A DNA stretch of 64,000 nucleotides, taken from positions 45,052,566 through 45,116,565 of the forward strand of contig JAPXFY010000031.1 of assembly GCA_030674185.1 (NCBI GenBank), in the 5' to 3' direction. Under the pieces are notes generated by a model. It was not told the origin of the DNA and ran no database searches. It saw nothing but the letters and a program-made list of their open reading frames with translations. Both the position numbers and the translations under genes were made by a program. Shown here in pieces: positions 60,972 to 64,000 of the stretch. The stretch comes from Monoplex corrugatus (lineage: Eukaryota; Mollusca; Gastropoda; Littorinimorpha; Ranellidae). Within the stretch, counting starts at the first letter, position 1, and the number at the start of each line of letters is the position of its first letter.

Positions 60972-62825
60972 ATGGATCTTCTTGAATCCTTCAATCTATC
61001 CCAGGCTGTCACCTCCCCTACCCACAAGTCTGGCCATATCCTCGACTGGATCATTCACCCTGAAGGAGAACTGGTTGAGTCTGTCTCGACCAGCCTGTCC
61101 CTGACTTCGGACCACTACCCTGTTCTAGCCATGCTGAACCTCCCTGTTCCCTCTAAGCCTCCCCGCTACATTGAGAAGCGTGACTTGGCATCCATCGACT
61201 TTGTGGCTTTTAGATCGGATGTGCTGGCCGCTCTTCAGTCGGCTCCTGCCCTATCTGCCGGGCTGTTCAACAGCCTTCTTCAAGACGTCATGGATCGCCA
61301 TGCTCCTGTTCTTCGACGGAAAATCTCCACCCGACCACCGTCGCCCTGGTTTCCAGCTGCTGGAGAACAAGTACTGGATGCTAAGCGTGCAAGACGAAGG
61401 GCTGAGAGACAATGGCTTAAAAGTGGACTAGAAATTCACAAACAGATAATGCGTGCTGCTAACAATTTAGTAAATACCTTAGTACAACAAGCCAAGTCAG
61501 CATATTATAATTCAAAAATCACTGCATGTACTACAACAAAACAACTGTTCAAGGTCACCAATGCATTCATGGGGAGAATAAAATCATCCCCACTTCCTTC
61601 GCCTGTCTATCCCTCTAATCTACCACAGAAATTTTGTGACTTTTTTAGTAACAAAATTGAAGATCTTCGTTCAAGCCTCGACTCTCAGTCAGCAATGTTA
61701 CCAGATGTTCCCTATGACTCTTTCACTGGAAACCTGTTTAATGAATTTAAGCCTGTGACTGAAGCTGTTGTCAGTGAAGTTATTCATAAAACTACCATAA
61801 AGACATGTGCACTTGATCCCTTTCCATCTGTTCTTTTATCCCAATTGATTCACGATTTGCTTCCCTACATCACTGTCATTGTAAATGACTCTCTCACTTC
61901 TGGATGTTTTCCTTCTATTCTCAAGACAGCTATTGTTCAACCTCTTCTAAAGAAACCCTCCCTTGATCCTGAAAACCTGAAAAACTACCGTCCTGTTTCC
62001 AATCTGTCCTTTCTTTCTAAGATTATTGAAAAGATCGCACTTCTCCAACTCCAGGAACACCTGGATTGCAACAGCCTTCTCTATCCTTTGCAATCTGCCT
62101 ATCGCTCTGGTCATAGTACAGAGACTGCTCTTTTGAAGATTGTGAATGATCTGCTATCTACTCTAGACAATGGTCAGGTGTCCCTTCTCTCTCTTCTTGA
62201 TCTCTCTTCTGCCTTCGACACTATTGATCACAATACTCTTCTTTCTCGACTTCAGAATATTTTTGGTATCTCTGGCATTGCTCTGTCATGGTTTCAATCC
62301 TACCTTTCTGGTCGTGTACAAGTTGTCTCCATAAATGGTGTCTCTTCTAATCCTACCATCTTGAAGTATGGTGTTCCTCAGGGCTCTGTCTTAGGCCCTA
62401 TTCTCTTTATTTTGTACACTCAGCCCATCTCTGACATTGTAGCCCATCATCACATATCCCATCACTGTTTTTCTGATGACAACCAAATCTACATGTCTGG
62501 CCATCCCTCCACTATCCCTTCTATAATTCAACGCACACAGCTCTGCATTTCTGACATAAAGTCTTGGATGACATGCAACAAACTCCAGCTGAATAATGAC
62601 AAAACAGAATTTATATTTATTGCATCAAAGCGACTTCTGTCTACTGTGCCTATCCCTGTTTCTATCCAGCTTGAAGACTCGGTAATCCACACTTCCACAT
62701 CCGTGCGTAATCTTGGAGTTGTACTGGACCAAACTCTTTCCTTCCACAGCCAGGTATCCTCTGTCTGTCGTGCTTGTTACTTAGAACTTCGACGGATCAG
62801 TTTCTGTGCGTCATCTTCTATCTGA
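60972..62825 (+). pseudogene. CR1/L2-like ORF2, main open frame
   Basis: 617 codons covering the end of the endonuclease and most of the reverse transcriptase. The catalytic loop reads FSDD where the clade usually has YADD; both aspartates are kept. The frame is lost near 62812, 500 bases before the true end. It is a retroelement ORF, not a host gene. Confidence 0.8.
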
Positions 62826-63367
62826 AGAAAGCACTATAACTCTCATTTCTGCACTCATTCTTTCCAGACTCGACTACTGTAACTCGCTTCTTGCTGGCTG
62901 CCCCCAAACACTCTTATCCAAATTGCAAAAAGTTCAAAATAACGCTGCTCGCCTTGTACGGAAATGCCCAAGGTCAACTCATGTTTCCCCTCTGCTTCGA
63001 ACTCTACACTGGCTTCCTGTTCGAAAGCGTATTGACTATAAACTTTCCCTCCTATGCCATAAGTCTCTGGCTGGTCTAGCTCCCCCCTATCTTTCTGATC
63101 TCCTGACTGTTTACATTCCCTCCAGAGAGCTACGCTCTTCTACTGATGCCCACCTACTTAGAATCCCACGCTTCCGCAACAAAACTCTTGGTGAACGTGC
63201 TTTTTCTTATCAGGCCCCCTCTATTTGGAACAAACTTCCCTTTCCTCTCCGCTCTACCTGTACCCTTTCTTCGTTTAAGTCCAGTCTAAAAACCACTCTT
63301 TTTAAATCCTAGCCTGTAGTTCTGTACTCTTACTTCAGCTGCCACCTTGAAATCTATGCCCGCGCGC

Positions 63368-63570
<203 letters not shown>

Positions 63571-63640
63571 TTACTGTAAGCGCTTAGGGCTTTTTTAGAT
63601 TAAGCGCCATAAATGTTCACTATTATTATTATTATTATTA

Positions 63641-64000
63641 TATATGTATACATGTATGTGTGTATGTGTGAGAGAGAGATTACATGAGTGTGTGTGTATG
63701 TGGATCTGTGTCGGTGCATTTGAATGTGTGTTTGTGTGTGTGTCACTGTGTATGTATGTATGAGTGTGTGTGCATACGTGTATGTGTGTGTGTCTGTCTG
63801 TCTTATGTGGATGTGTGTGTACGTGCATGTGCGTGTGCGTATGTGTGTGTGTGCATGCATGCGTGTGTGTGTGTATGTATGTATGTGTGATCTTTCATAT
63901 GGTCTTCAGTGATTACCAGTGACCTGGTGTAGTAAAAGTTGAAGAACCAAACCCAGTGGTCAGTTCAGTGTTACGTATAAGGCCACAGACCGGCCATTGC
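63641..64000. other. GT-rich right edge of window
   Basis: Degenerate GTGTATG sequence to about 63890, then about 100 unassigned bases. Confidence 0.6.

Overview
This window is eukaryotic nuclear DNA, most likely from a gastropod mollusc. The reasons are a gene split by spliceosomal introns with canonical GT/AG junctions, a dense load of non-LTR retrotransposons, tRNA-derived SINEs resembling a type common in gastropod genomes, TTAA-flanked (piggyBac-type) DNA elements, very many (GT)n microsatellites and several large minisatellites. No operons, rRNA, CRISPR or prokaryotic systems are present.

One host gene dominates. On the minus strand, 13 coding exons between 57225 and 7484 encode a protein of about 1795 residues that I identify as the molluscan ZC3H13 (Flacc/Xio) orthologue, a subunit of the nuclear m6A-writer-associated complex. 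Exon 1 carries the conserved N-terminal motif KPSVFERLGPGAG. Exon 2 carries one C-x8-C-x5-C-x3-H zinc finger. Exon 4 carries the conserved helix ELELEQKRQQLQREL. Exons 5 to 11 are long Arg/Asp/Ser-rich low-complexity stretches, and exon 13 holds a helical C-terminal domain. All splice phases close when the exons are joined, except inside exon 10, which carries two single-base frameshifts.

The introns hold nearly everything else. Intron 6 is almost wholly a 6.5 kb array of a 23-bp satellite. Intron 5 holds a 3.55 kb TTAA-flanked piggyBac-like deletion derivative and a 44-46 bp minisatellite. Intron 4 holds a CR1/L2-like retrotransposon, a SINE-derived 94-bp array and a TTAA MITE inserted into it. 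Intron 9 holds an RT plus RNase H retrotransposon fragment, another CR1/L2 3' end and several arrays. Intron 10 holds a second piggyBac-like remnant and the longest copy of an unnamed repeat family that recurs in introns 2, 3, 8, 9 and 10.

The left flank (1-7100) is gene-poor: LINE 3' ends, 78-bp and 55-bp minisatellites, a 1.8 kb strand-asymmetric purine array and a SINE. The right flank (57226-64000) holds a SINE fragment, a 5'-truncated LINE with a 14-bp target-site duplication, a foldback element and a large CR1/L2-like element.

I found no convincing new molecular system. The most useful observations are the complete gene model, the exon 10 frameshifts, the near-duplicate stretch of the 23-bp satellite in which one copy is full of indels (probably an assembly problem), the nested TTAA elements and the repeat family with an internally expandable minisatellite. 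Statements about homologues rest on recalled family knowledge; no database search was run.
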